A stretch of 64,000 bases of DNA from Dysidea avara (Eukaryota > Porifera > Demospongiae > Dictyoceratida > Dysideidae), in contig NC_089272.1 of the NCBI RefSeq assembly GCF_963678975.1, positions 38,624,391-38,688,390 of the forward strand, in the 5' to 3' direction. Positions 22,277 through 32,505 of this stretch are shown here, in pieces. A program made the translations under genes and the position numbers. Each line of letters begins with the position of its first letter. The first letter of the stretch is position 1. The notes beneath the pieces are model-generated. The model was not told where the DNA came from and did not search any database. It worked only from the letters and a program-made list of their open reading frames with translations.

Positions 22277-22680
22277 TTATATAAGTATTATTAGACACAA
22301 ATAAATACAAAACAAAAATAAATTACTTATGCTAACTAGCTGTATTAAATTATCAATCACACAAAAGACCACATAATTACAAACTAAATGCTTAAGCCTA
22401 TATGTAAAACTTCCTGCAGTCAGCTGAGACAAAACTGCCAATGGTATAGAGTTCCATAACATTGGTGCAGCCACAAAAAAAGGAGTGTGTGGCCTAAATG
22501 CACTGATAGTTAATGGCACTAGGTTCAAAGTCAAAGAAGTGACTTTGTGGCTAACGTATTGAATTGAAAATATATTAATTTTTAAAATCAATGGCTGTTT
22601 TCTTATGAAAGATGTAGTAGAGAATCCAAATAGATAAGTTTTCGATGAACTTTGGGCAAGGGCCATCGCAATTCGCAATA
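22277..22680 (-). pseudogene. LINE RT C-terminal tail (L2/CR1-like)
   Basis: Reads ..HKVTSLTLNLVPLTISAFRP ... FFVAAPMLWNSIPLAV ... TAGSFTYRLKHLV. The (R)..FF.aAP.LWNSLP..v.....F...LK pattern is the C-terminal tail of L2/CR1-type RTs. The catalytic domain is missing. Confidence 0.6.
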
Positions 22681-23217
22681 GAAGATATGGACCATTTTAG
22701 CATGGCCTGATTGTGGAGTTCTTGTACCCAAACATTTGACTACTTTCCAAGTCTTTCTGCAATGGCCCTGAATAGTAACATACATTATTAGTGGTTTGGA
22801 GTATGCATGTTCTTTCTACAACTAGCCAGAGCCAAACTTAAATACAATATTATGCTTTCACTTCATTGTACCTCTTTATGCTTTTATTTTGGCAAACAAT
22901 GGTCTAATTGGTATAAGCTACACCTGACATCACATCAGAGATGATGTTGAATGTGAAATTTGGTTAATCTTTCAAGGAACAATACAAAATGATCCCATTT
23001 TTTTCATTTCTGTACCTGCAAGTGACAGTTGCTGGTGCAAAACCATTAACTATTCCATTACAAAGCTCATCTTTTAATGGACTCCACAGCAGGTGGCTCA
23101 CCTCTCTAGCCAGTTGGGCACAATTTATATATGGGCACAAGCTGACCTTCACTACACCACTGAAGAGGGGTGAGGTGTATACATACAATTTAATTTGCAG
23201 ACTGATTACATAAAGCA
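22681..23217. other. Unassigned stretch in X
   Basis: No supported gene. Includes about 22990-23210, where both strands have open frames of 70-80 codons, with no recognised domain. Confidence 0.25.
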
Positions 23218-23265
23218 CTTGTGCTGTAAAGCATTAATAAATAAAATAAATAAATAAATAATTTA
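23214..23265 (+). repeat. SINE 3' tail fragment
   Basis: gcacttgtgctgtaaagcat followed by (aaat)n matches the 3' end of the SINE at 61500-61690 (gcacttgtgctataaagcat then aaat repeats). Only the tail is present. Confidence 0.5.
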
Positions 23266-23288
23266 TTTTTTTGTTATCTTTCATGTAG

Positions 23289-23799
23289 GGTAATCAAGGG
23301 GATATTGAAGTGAACAGTCCTATGGAAACTTACTCTGCATCAATGCCACAATCCCCATCACAAATACCACCATCTCCAACACCACCTCTATGTCACCATT
23401 TGTACCTTTTTCGGCAGTACCACTGCTGCCACCTCTACCGATACAATTATATACTTAACAGGGAACCAGAGAAAGGCCTATTGATAGTACTGTTATAAAG
23501 CATGTGATTCAGCAACATCAGTTACGTGCAATAAAATCTCCAAATGATGAGGATGTTCAAAGGATCAATATCAGAAGATCACAAGTGTATTCTGATGCCC
23601 TGCGACATTTTTCAAAGAAAGCATTTGATGTAGAGAAATTATTGAAAGCATGCTTCATAAGACAAAAAGCAGTTGATCTGGGAATCCTATTTCATGATGT
23701 CATGGCTGTTGCTAACGACACTTACTATACTGTTGGAAAAATGCTTTCAACATTTTCAACTCACAGGGGTTGGAGAAGTTTAACAGAAATATTCTAAGA
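23289..23799 (+). pseudogene. Decayed HECT-like E3 ubiquitin ligase fragment in element X
   Basis: A candidate exon opens after tttcatgtag at 23288. It is Ser/Pro-rich (SPSQIPPSPTPP, and in a shifted frame PFSAVPLLPPLP). After a frameshift and a TAA near 23455 the next frame reads STVIKHVIQQHQLRAIKSPN, then INIRRSQVYSDALRHFSKKA and VEKLLKACFIRQKAVDLG, and finally YYTVGKMLSTF. The order, an (I/V)N(I/V)RRS..w.dAlr segment, then a strand with a following acidic-Gly turn, then GKML, resembles the N-lobe of HECT domains. The expected GGPRREFF stretch is missing and the catalytic-Cys C-lobe is absent. HECT identity is a moderate inference. Confidence 0.4.
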
Positions 23800-23984
23800 C
23801 AAGTTACATTTTGTAATAGAAATTAGGTGTTAAGTATATAAAATTGTATACATTGTTACCACATATACATACAATATCAATTATAGGTGACATGTGTTAC
23901 TATTGATTTGTCAAAATTAATGTTGTCCTAGTATATGCATTGCTCATAAAACTGTTTTCCAAAATCTGTGCAACCTGTTTCAGG

Positions 23985-24290
23985 GTAATAAGCTCATTAA
24001 CAACCTGTTTACATTTTTATTATTTTGACAGCACGTGGCTAAAAGGACATACAAAAAACCATGCCAAAAGTATGAATTTGTATCAGTTGGAATCTCTACA
24101 AGGTCTATCTCCTCTGGCATTAAATCTTGTAGTCTGCTTATTAATCCAGGTTACTCTTGAGGCATGATACTGCACTCTATGGCCTGTAAACCATCTAGGT
24201 ACAATTGCATGGGAGTCGTGTCACCCTCAGTTGACCGCAAAGTTCCAGCCACCTTGAAAGTCAGCCAATGCTTTGTCTATTTGAGTTGAA
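23985..24290 (-). pseudogene. Unrecognised coding-like frame with one in-frame stop
   Basis: One minus frame reads KHWLTFKVAGTLRSTEGDTT, TPMQLYLDGLQAIECSIMPQ, then a stop and PGLISRLQDLMPEEIDLVEI and TDTNSYFWHGF. Residue composition looks protein-like, but no family is recognised. It converges tail-to-tail with the HECT-like fragment. Confidence 0.3.
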
Positions 24291-24324
24291 ATTAAAACTA
24301 GTCAACATCAGTACTACACCACAG

Positions 24325-25816
24325 GTAGGGTCCGCAATCCGAAAAATCAACTTCTACAAATCAATCCCCCTACCATTGTGGGATGCTCATTATAGTATCC
24401 CATTGCTAGATCCACCATGAAACCGGAGGCACGATTGTTGTCTTCACAGAAATATTGCTTTCAGTATCTCGCAAAATGCAAAATTTATTTTAAAATTTCG
24501 TGCTCCACAAAAGGATCGGATGAAACTTTCTACTTAGCCAGATCATATCCAGAGTTGTTGTAGTTGAAAAGTACGCACAGAACTAAGTGATTAATTTGCT
24601 GGGTTCCCGGCACAGGGTTGCTTTCTTTGAAAAAACAGACAAAGAAATACAAAGTTTCGAATTCAAACTGCCCTACCACCCAGGGCAAGAGAAGCCAACT
24701 CTTCCTCATAGTGTTTCGATATGGTTGGGTGCATAGTCTGTCTATGCTGTTAGTTTGGAAATGATCTGAGACTTTTCACCATCTGGGTGACGAGCGTCAA
24801 ATTTTTCTGCAGCATCAAAGAATTGTGTCGCACTTTCTAGCCATTTCCAGCGCTTCTGCAGCCACAACAATCATCATTTATTGACTAAAACTATGGCAAA
24901 AGATGTCACTGAACGTTTGGTATATAGCAGCGGTTGTCCATTATTATTTCATCCACAGCTTCCAAGCCTCGCTCTAAGCTATGCATCAAGGGAGGCAGCA
25001 AAATCGTCCAAATTTGACTTCACCTCTCACACTCCACAGCAGTTTCAAATCTTCACTAAATCACCCTACATCACCATTATGCTGCAAAACATCCCAAAAC
25101 GAACCGAAAAAAGCACAAAATCTTTCATTTTTGATTCGAGCTGGGTGGAGCTCCTGGTGAGCTGCTGGTATACTGCATCATATGAAATCACAGAAACACC
25201 AACTGCTACTAATACCAAACGTTTTGAGCCATCATTTATCATCATTCTAAACAAAATTAAGTGACCAGTGTGGCATCAGAAGTACTGGAAAGCACTTTGG
25301 TACCATTGAGAGAATCCCTTGAAATGACGCACGAAAATTTTGACGTTCTTCACCCAGATGGTGAGAAGTCTCAGATCCTTTCCAGATTAACAGCATAGAC
25401 AGACTATGCATCCAACCTTATCACATCACTATGAGGAAGAGTTGGCTTTTCTTGTCTTGGCTGGTAGGGCAGTTTGAATTCGAAAATTCGTGTTTCATTT
25501 TCTGCTTTTTGAGAGAAAGCAACCCTGTGCCGGGAACCCAGTGAATCATTTGCTTATTACTGTGCGTACTTTTTAACTACATTAACTCTAGATAATATCT
25601 AGCTAAGCAGCAAGTTCTATCCTGTTCTTTGTGTGGAGCACGAAATTTAAAAAATATTTTTGCATCTCACGAAATACTAAAATCAATATTTCTGTGATGA
25701 CAACAATCGTGCCTCCGGTTTCATGGTGGATCTAGCCATGAGGTACTACATTGAACATCCCACAATGGTAGGGGGATCGATTTGTAAAAGTTGATTTTTC
25801 GGATTGCGGACCCTAC
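24325..25816. mobile_element. Long-TIR element, 1.5 kb, CACAG duplication
   Basis: The ends GTAGGGTCCGCAATCCG and complement are flanked by CACAG at 24320-24324 and 25817-25821. The inverted arms are about 500 bp each (for example gtgccgggaacccag on one arm, gggttcccggcac on the other) and moderately diverged. The centre (24830-25310) holds an unassigned 127-codon + frame at 24881-25264 with no recognised domain. Superfamily unassigned. Confidence 0.7.
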
Positions 25817-25833
25817 CACAGGCAATAATGTAG

Positions 25834-26043
25834 CTAGATATCTTGTTGGGATGTCTGAGTCTCACTTTGAGGAGTAGGAGCCGGAGCCAAGACAACTGGT
25901 GGCATCACATGGATGCTTGCGGAGGAAGCCACATTGTTGTACGCTAGATCCGTACATTTTGGTTCTGTGCTATATAATTCCCCAGCAAATGTTAAAGACG
26001 CTTGTTCCAAAGCTTGTGATAACCGGTACGACATCCGCGCCAT
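25834..26043 (-). CDS. N-terminal reading frame inside X right TIR
   Basis: 69 codons from MARMSYRLSQALEQASLTFA through CTDLAYNNVASSA to a Pro/Thr/Gln-rich end (PPVVLAPAPTPQ). It has no recognised domain. The low-complexity end resembles the Ser/Pro-rich segment before the HECT-like fragment, so both could belong to one element-encoded protein whose first exon lies in the TIR; the left TIR has a broken copy on the + strand, upstream of the HECT-like piece. That link is inference. Confidence 0.4.
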   Translation of the reverse strand: MARMSYRLSQALEQASLTFAGELYSTEPKCTDLAYNNVASSASIHVMPPVVLAPAPTPQSETQTSQQDI

Positions 26044-26689
26044 CCTGATTTCAGTTGCACGTGCGAGGATTTATTCTACACGTGCACAAAGGTATCGATT
26101 ATTGACAATCACTACCAAACGATAATTCATGTGTTTATGATTGTCTATTGACAAAGTACGAAATACTAAATGACTAATAAGTCATGTTCAGGGGCGGATC
26201 CAGAGGGGGTTCCAAGGGTTCCATGGAACCCCCCTTTTGAAAGAGCCTCTCTTACTCGAGATACTCTAATAGAACAGTCACAGTAGTCTTTTGAGGAGCA
26301 GTGTAGCAAGTTATGTATCTAGATATAAATAAGGAATTATAGTTGGTAAGGGTATCTATGGTGAGGGGCAGCTGTTGTCAGCAGGTGATGGCCTTTTTTT
26401 TTTTTGGTCTTCAACTTACCCTAGGCTAAAATTGCAATTCCAAAAATGGTACCCCCTTTTTAATAGTCTGGATCCGTCCCTGATGTTTATAAAGTATAAT
26501 TTACAAATTACGTGTGTGGTTTATAAAGTATATGTATGATTTATAAAGTATATGCATGATTTGTAAGTATAAGTCTGATTTATAAAGTATATGTCTATAC
26601 TTTATAAAGTAGTGTATTGATTTATAAAGTATGGTTATAGTTTATAAATAAGGTGTTTGTGTACTATTTTGGCACAAATGGCACCCCAT
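25850..26689 (-). repeat. Element X right TIR (interrupted)
   Basis: Inverted counterpart of 18556-19030. It is enlarged by the 294-bp insertion at 26189-26482, after removal of which the two arms align. It is better preserved in its inner part than the left TIR. Confidence 0.8.
26189..26482. mobile_element. CAGGGGCGGATCC-ended MITE, ATGTT duplication
   Basis: The left end is CAGGGGCGGATCCAGA, the right end TCTGGATCCGTCCCTG, with ATGTT at 26184-26188 and 26483-26487. It carries gatactctaatagaacagtc at about 26260. Non-coding. Confidence 0.85.
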
Positions 26690-27135
26690 AGTTTCATTCC
26701 TCTACTCGTATAAGCGGAGCTACAACCATTAATATGTGGGTGTGTCGTGACCTCTATAATCGGGCAGAGCAGGATTTCATTTCACGCGGTTTTATCAGTT
26801 CAAAGCTACCTTTAGGTATAATTAACTATGAAAATGAAAGGTGTGGTACAACATCTAATTGGATTTGTAAAGAGTCGTAAAATTTTACCATTTTAGCGAT
26901 CAGTATGCTACTGTGGGACTCCACAAAATGACTGTTCCGAAGAACTTTTAGCACTGAAATGCATGAGTGTAGCACAAAGGGAAGGGGATAAAGTCCTTAC
27001 ACCCCTCCACTTCCAATTATCAAGATATATTCTAATAGAGCAGTCAGCTACTCTAATAGAACAGTTATGTATTCAAATAAGTATTTAGATGCATTTTTGA
27101 ATAAAATTTCAACCTTGGTATATCAAAATGAATTT
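26690..27135 (+). repeat. Dispersed repeat 'R', copy R1 right half
   Basis: Continues R in the same orientation directly after X: catt cctctactcg, gacctctataatcgggca, gcgatcagtatgctactgtg. It matches the reverse complement of about 36020-36610. Two copies of the ctctaatagag-type motif lie at 27030-27065. Confidence 0.75.
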
Positions 27136-27204
27136 CAGAAGGCTAATTTTCAAAACTTTTCTGGGGAGGCATGCTCCCAGACTCTCGTGATATTGCATGC
27201 TTTA

Positions 27205-27329
27205 GATGATGATAAGTGTATCAAGACACACGGTAGTGTGTTGCGGCCAAGAAAGCCAGTGACCACACCGTGAGTATATTTACAGGATGAAAGAAAACAG
27301 CTTTTTCATGTGTGCATACCTCCATGCCG
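27205..27329 (+). repeat. Dispersed repeat segment shared with 56780-56920
   Basis: gccaagaaagccagtgacca and gtgagtatatttacagga correspond to 56830-56880 (caagaaagccggcatgtc, gtgagtatattgacagga). The paralogue continues without interruption (ctccatggccccttctcc), which makes it an empty site for the insertion at 27330-27839. Confidence 0.65.
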
Positions 27330-27839
27330 CAGGGGCGGATCCAAGAGCTGGCAAGGGGAGGGGCACAAACAGGCCAAGTTGTAGGTGGTTGGGGAGAGCC
27401 AGATTCTCTAGCTGAGTGCTGCATTTTTAAAGCAGCAAATGATCATCTCTTAGCAGTGTCCCACTGTTGTTTTTGCCACTTTTGGTCTTTTCAGATGGTT
27501 GTGAAGTCTTAGATACTGTTTAAAGGCTCTGAATGTCTTTTAAAACAGTAACACGATAATTGTTTTTAGAGGCGCTTAGTACTCACGATGTGCTGGGTGA
27601 CAATTTTGAATTTCAGGGCTATTTTGACTGTTTCGCTTTGGTTTCAAGTGAATTTGTAATAAATGCTAATAAAATGTGCTTACTTTCATGAGTTTATAAA
27701 CTGATTGGCCTGACAAAGTTTAGTAGCTAGCTATTTTAATCAGAACTGAGTATATAGCTGGTTCCTCACAAGGTGAAGGAGGGGGTGGGGGGGGGGGGGG
27801 GGCATTTGCCCAAAATTCCCCATCCTGCATCCGCCATTG
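27330..27839. mobile_element. CAGGGGCGGATCC-ended MITE (510 bp)
   Basis: The left end is CAGGGGCGGATCCAAG, the right end CCTGCATCCGCCATTG. The right flank is CATGG; the left flank is CATGCCG, so the duplication is imperfect. It is a close sibling of the element at 37616-44212 (both share gctggcaaggggaggggcac-like sequence). A poly-G run of about 20 lies at 27785. Confidence 0.75.
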
Positions 27840-28100
27840 CATGGTCCCTTTTCCAAAGCACACCATTTTTGCATTATAGCTGTCCCCCCAGTAGGGTACG
27901 CCACACAGAAAATTTGATTAAATTCGAACAGCCATTTGCGAGATATGGCTATCCAAATTTTCGTTTTAATTTCTTAGTTTTTTCTTCTTCTTACGTATTA
28001 CGGGGGCTACGGGGGCTTCAATTTCTTTTCGCATACTTAAATTTTTTTTCTACAAAATGCAAACGTGTAACTCGATTGCCACGATCTTTGGCACAAATGA
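27840..28100 (+). repeat. Dispersed repeat 'S', copy 2 left part
   Basis: Contains caccatttttgcattatagc, gagatatggctatccaaatt and gatctttggcacaaatga, shared with 56920-57060 and with 13080-13130. It is cut at AATGA 28096-28100 by the jockey-like LINE. Confidence 0.55.
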
Positions 28101-29073
28101 CAACATACACAACAGAACACAGCAAGTAGTAATAGAAGGCCGTTATTCCATACCTTGTGACATAACATCTGGTGTCCCCCAAGGCTCAATTCTTGGACTT
28201 GCCCTTTTCCTAATATATATCAGCGACATAACTACAAACATACATAGCGAGTTGCGACTGTTTGCAGATGACATTTTAATTTATAGGCCTATACACTCAC
28301 CAAGTGATCAGAAGATTCTGCAGGATGACTTAACTACTCTTATAAAATGGGCAAATGAATGGCAGATGGACTTTAATGTATCTAAATGCAACATCTTAAA
28401 AGTTACCACACACCATACCACCAAAACATTTACATATCTAATGAATGGAGTGCCCTTGAAATCAGTAGAAAAGATTAAATATCTTGGAGTTTACTTGAAC
28501 AATAAACTTTCATGGCACGATCACATTGACTACATATGCAACAAAGCAAATCGATTACTTGGTTTCCTAAAGCGAAATTTACATTCCTGTCATAAACACT
28601 TCAAAGAATATGCCTACAAACAATTTCTGCTACCATCTATCGAATATTGTTGTGCCATCTGGGACCCACACCACCAAAATGACATTTCTAAACTTGAAAT
28701 GATTCAACATCGAGCTGCTCGTTTCGTCTTAAATAAGCCTTGGAACAGACACCATCGTGACAGTATCACAGACATGTTAAATGAACTAAATTGGCCATCT
28801 TTACAAGAACGCAGAAAGCAAGCACGCCTCATCCTATTGTACAAGTTAGTTAATCATTTATTATTGGTCCCAAATCGCTGTCTGCCATCATTAAATCAAA
28901 CTGCTACCAGAGCCCATCATGATCAGAAATTTAATCGTATACAATCTTCAGTAAACACGTATCTCTATTCATTCCTACCCAGAACTATTCCCCATTGGAA
29001 CGATCTATGTATCCCAAATCTATCTACCATTGATCTTGAAACATTTAAACAATCAACTACTCCTACTTTATAA
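28101..29073 (+). pseudogene. Jockey-like LINE RT fragment, copy 2
   Basis: The frame enters at RTQQVVIEGRY and shows SGVPQGSILGLALF, the catalytic box LFADDILIY, KYLGVYLNNKLSW, MIQHRAARFVLNKPW and the terminal FLPRTIPHWNDL. It is open to a TAA at 29073. RT motifs upstream of the PQG box are missing because of 5' truncation, so it cannot act alone. Parent function: reverse transcription of LINE RNA. Confidence 0.8.
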
Positions 29074-29300
29074 CTGTAACTTAGCACTTATTGTATTTAT
29101 TGTAACTTAGCACTCACTGTAATTTAGTACTCATTGTAATTCTAGCACTTATTGTAACTTACCACTTACTGTAATTTAGCACTAGTTGTAACCTAGCACC
29201 TATTGTAACCTAGCACTTATTGTAACTTAGTACTAATCATTATTGTAACCTAAATTATAGGCACTTATGTTATTGTAACTTAAACTAGGCACTTATGTGT
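29074..29300 (+). repeat. Imperfect ~20-bp tandem repeats in LINE 3' UTR
   Basis: Repeated tgtaacttagcacttat, tgtaatttagtactcat and tgtaacctagcacctat units, about ten copies. They end where the LINE tail begins. Confidence 0.8.
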
Positions 29301-29373
29301 ACGTACCTTGTACATTAGTGTAAAAATCCTGTTTGGGTGTTTGCTAATCAATAAATAAATAAATAAATAATGA

Positions 29374-29640
29374 AGAGTGTGTAATGGATTCACATACTAA
29401 GTTTGTTGTGAATCTGAGAAATATTCAAGGAGATATGAGCGTTTATTCACGTAAAAAAAGATCAAACTTCTGTCACAGCTACAGGGTAAACCAAGCATAG
29501 AAATAACTTAAAAATTGGTGTATAGATAGGCTGATCATCGTAGCAGTGCCTTTTGATAGTTTGAATAGCAATAGAGTTACAGCGAAAGAGTTATAAAGCA
29601 AAAACTAAGCATGTGTAAAATCGCGGGATCGAGATACTCT
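29374..29640 (+). repeat. Dispersed repeat 'S', copy 2 right part
   Basis: gagatatgagcgtttattca, ctacagggtaaacc and aaaattggtgtatagatagg match 13190-13300 in order. It ends in the motif gatcgagatactctaatag at about 29628. Confidence 0.6.
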
Positions 29641-29945
29641 AATAGAATAGTCACCTCGGGGTAACAAAGGTGTGCACAAAATGTCGAAAAAACTTACCAG
29701 AGTTCGAACCAACACCTGCATTCTTAGCCACTGAATCACTGCTACCTTGGCTGATCACCTCACTTAATTTCTGCTTTATAAATGAAATTTCTAGTTGAAA
29801 TCTGCTTGGACATTATTATTACACTGCAAACTGATAATTACAAGACGGAGCCGGGACGCCATGATAATTATTACACTGCAAACTGCATGAACCAGCTACC
29901 ATTCTAGCTTGTAAAGCCCTTATGCACCTTATTTTACGATTATGA
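29641..29945. other. Unassigned stretch
   Basis: No supported gene or element. A short repeat (tgataattattacactgcaaactg) occurs twice near 29810-29890. Confidence 0.25.
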
Positions 29946-29949
29946 TTAT

Positions 29950-30290
29950 ATTATATTGGAAAGATAGCAATGTGCTGATATACATCCAATAATATAAATT
30001 GACTTATAAATGTTGGTCCAGGAGTTTGTCATAACTAGATGGTGGCAGCTCATTCCATTCTTTAGTAGTTCTGTAAAAAAGACATTCTTGATAATGTTGG
30101 GTGTGTGATGATGGTAATATAAAATGTAGTTGGTGGAATTGTCTGGTGGTGGAGGTCTGTGGCAAAAAGTATTTGCATACACAAGTAAGAGATGCAAGGA
30201 ATGACACCACATGTTCATGTCCTGGACTAACAAGAGTAACAACCAGCAAGGATGACTATCATTATGTATTTGCCATTTCTGCAACCAATC
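29950..30290 (-). pseudogene. LINE RT C-terminal tail
   Basis: Minus-strand reading with ..FILPSSHTQHYQECLFYRTT and KEWNELPPSSYDKLL. The HTQHYQ.SFF.RT..EWN.LP pattern is a known C-terminal tail of L2/CR1-type reverse transcriptases. It is spread over two frames, so it is decayed. Confidence 0.5.
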
Positions 30291-30670
30291 ATACCAGCAG
30301 TTAAATTAATTATGATCCAGATTAGGGATAATTGTGTGTTAAAACCCCCCCCCCCCCAAAAAAACCACGGGAATGAAGTTGTTTGGTGCTATAGTGCTCT
30401 ACATTACCTGGCCCTAATCGTGTATTTTTGAGTTTACAAAGCCATCTTACTAGTCTCAAAATCTTCATTAGTCGCAAGGATTACCAGGAAACCAAGCCAG
30501 GCTGATTTTAGCAGGACGGACGTGACGTCTCTGTCACTGAAGATCCTGACCCCGGACGCATACACTGTTGTACCATGGCTTAGTTTCTTTTAACGGTACC
30601 ACCAAAGATCAGAAAACTGTTGTACTTTAACTGTCTGCTCTCGTGTTTTATTAATACTAGAATTGTCACC

Positions 30671-30928
30671 ATGGCAACCCCTCGTACTAAGAGGAAACGA
30701 CCTCCAATGAACTCTCCAGGTGATACTTCAACAATTTGTCCAATTTGTTTGGATCCTATTATTGATGCCAATGAAGACACAGAGGGGCACGAGGCAATTT
30801 ACTGTGAAAGTACTTGTAATGTTTGGATCCACCGGCAATGTGCCGGACTCTCACAGACAATGTACAAAATGTTGCAAGAAGGAGAAGATCCTTTTTACTG
30901 CCCACACTGCCATCTAAGCATTCAAGAA
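30671..30928 (+). pseudogene. LINE copy 2: PHD-type zinc finger
   Basis: The frame starts MATPRTKRKRPPMNSPGD and continues CPICLDPIIDANEDTEG, YCESTCNVWIHRQCAGL and FYCPHCHLSIQE. This is a C4HC3 PHD-type finger, about 80% like copy 1. The SINE insertion ends it right after SIQE. PHD fingers usually bind histone tails or other proteins; in LINEs the role is not established. Confidence 0.8.
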
Positions 30929-31224
30929 TAGTGCTAATAATAAATACTTTAGGTTTAAGGAAGAAAATCCATCCCTCCTGGAGGAAGACTGAGTGTGGCC
31001 CCGACTAGACATTGGGTGACCTGCAGTTCGAATCCTGGGATTGGAGGGATTTTTTTCCTTACTTTGGCCCCTTTTCTGTTACACCTTATCAGTCAGTAAG
31101 TCAAGTCAAGTCACTAGGTCTAAGTCCTTGAAATTGGGTTAGGTAATCCTAAGGCTGCAGCACATGTTGCTGTCAGACCTTCAGTGCTGGTCACTGTAAA
31201 GTGCTAATAATAATAATAATAATA
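30929..31224 (+). mobile_element. tRNA-derived SINE inserted in LINE copy 2
   Basis: The 296-bp insertion is flanked by AAGAA (30924-30928 and 31225-31229). Removing it restores the LINE frame. It contains a pol III B-box-like ttcgaatcctggg (about 31026) preceded by a tRNA-like ggtgacctgca, a unique body and a (taa)n tail. The first 20 bases (tagtgctaataataaatac) resemble the tail (gtgctaataataataataa), suggesting a dimeric or repeated insertion. Confidence 0.7.
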
Positions 31225-31229
31225 AAGAA

Positions 31230-31795
31230 AATCAATTGCAAGAATTAAAATCTACCATTGATAATCTCACTCAAGAAGTGACAGCTCTGAAAGTTTCAGC
31301 ATCTCCAACCAACGAGGTTATTAACCCTCAAGGCTCTTCCCCTAAGTCACAACTGGACATACAGTCAACTCCTGTTGTGTCTGTCACCAACAGGCAGACA
31401 CAGTCAGCAACGACCGCTAAAAGGTTTGACAAGGCAGATGATAAAGCACAAGGAGATCGTAAGTTTAATGTAGTAATTTACGGAATATATGACTGTAGTA
31501 AGGGGACTCCTAGGAATGAACGGCTCACTCACGACTTAGATAAAGTTACATCCATTGTTACAGAAGGTGAAAACTCCATCAATCCTCTATCTATTCGTGA
31601 TTTACTGAGACTGGGAAAGTATCGTGACCAATCTACAAAACCACGCCCAATACTAGTTAGACTAACCCGAACCATTGATGTATCACTGCTCTTATCTAAA
31701 GCTAAGTCACTTTCTAAAGATATCAGAATCAAACCAGACATGTCACAAGAAGAAAGACTAATCGAGTCACTTCTTCTAAAAGAGAGGTGGTCTCT
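31230..31795 (+). pseudogene. LINE copy 2: ORF1-like region
   Basis: Continues LQELKSTIDNLTQEVTALK (coiled coil), KFNVVIYGIYDCSKGTPR and IRDLLRLGKYRDQSTKPRPI, ending LLLKERWSL where the hAT-like element enters. It aligns with residues about 95-285 of copy 1. This region resembles the nucleic-acid-binding ORF1 product of other LINEs. Confidence 0.7.
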
Positions 31796-32505
31796 CGAGG
31801 GGTCCGTCACGGGCTGGAATCCCGTACAAGTCATTTGGAATCCCTCGGAATCTCGCACAAAATCTGGAATCTTTTGGTTGATTAAAGTCCGTGAATTTCC
31901 GAATAATTTCGGATATTCTAATAGCGTGCAACTCGTGGTATGCAGCTCGAGATGCAGCTATAAGCTTGTTGGCCTGTTATAACTTGCCTTGAGCTGTTCG
32001 CTTTAAACTTACTGTGTCTATATAGGTGTTTAAGAGCTTTTATGGATTCAACAGAGCACGAGTGTAGAGTCAAACTGCTGAATAGTCGAGTCTCGAGTTT
32101 TGCCGAGTCTGTAGTTGTGTCTCCGATTAACAGCGAACCACAACGCGAATCCAGAGCCTATCCCAGGTACAGCGAAGTCTACAATGAGTAGCTAATGAAG
32201 TTTAGGTGCCGAGTTAGGTGCTCGTTTAGAACACGAAGTTGAGCAGCATTGTCTGAGCTCGCCGGCATTCGAGGAGAGTGTCCAAGGCACTGATCGTCTA
32301 TCCAAGAGAGTAGCTCGAGGTAGCTGTTACCTTTCCACGCATTGCTGTAGGGCTAGCGTGTCATTAATTTTGTTTGAGTACAGGAATTTAATTTTGTTAA
32401 TTGGATTTCAGTAATTTAAATATTTTTTGGAATCCGGAATCTTGCCTGAAATTTCGTGGGATTCGGAATCTCGTACAGGATTTTAAGGTCGTGGCGGACC
32501 CCTCG
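31796..32505. mobile_element. hAT-like non-autonomous element, TGGTCTCT duplication
   Basis: 710 bp. Left end CGAGGGGTCCGTCACG, right end inverted CGAGGGGTCCGCCACG. It is flanked by TGGTCTCT at 31788-31795 and 32506-32513 (8 bp, typical of hAT). Subterminal ggaatc(c/t)cg motifs repeat in both orientations near the ends. No transposase frame. Its removal rejoins the LINE reading WSL / IQNGIERK. Confidence 0.85.

Larger units (their letters stand above)
18556..26689. mobile_element. Element X: 8.1-kb TIR element splitting repeat R1
   Basis: Both ends begin ATGGGGTGCCATTTGTGCC in inverted orientation. The flanks are TGTTTCAT (18548-18555) and AGTTTCAT (26690-26697), an 8-bp target duplication with one mismatch. 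The intact R copy at 36.6 kb reads straight through (..gtttgtttcattcctc..), confirming the empty site. The TIRs are similar over more than 450 bp. Inside lie a decayed HECT-like fragment (23289-23799), an intact N-terminal reading frame in the right TIR (25834-26043) and several later insertions (19089-19172, 19807-22213, 24325-25816, 26189-26482). No transposase was recognised, so X may be a non-autonomous or undescribed type. Confidence 0.75.
28101..29368 (+). mobile_element. Jockey-like LINE copy 2, 5'-truncated
   Basis: Flanked by AATGA at 28096-28100 and 29369-29373. It starts within the RT and ends with gggtgtttgctaatcaa and an (ataa)n tail. Its 3' UTR (29074-29300) is built of about ten imperfect ~20-bp repeats (tgtaacttagcacttattg). 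Confidence 0.75.

Noticed and set aside
31010-31050. A functional tRNA gene
   Set aside because: Only tRNA-like A/B box sequence within a SINE; no cloverleaf could be formed.
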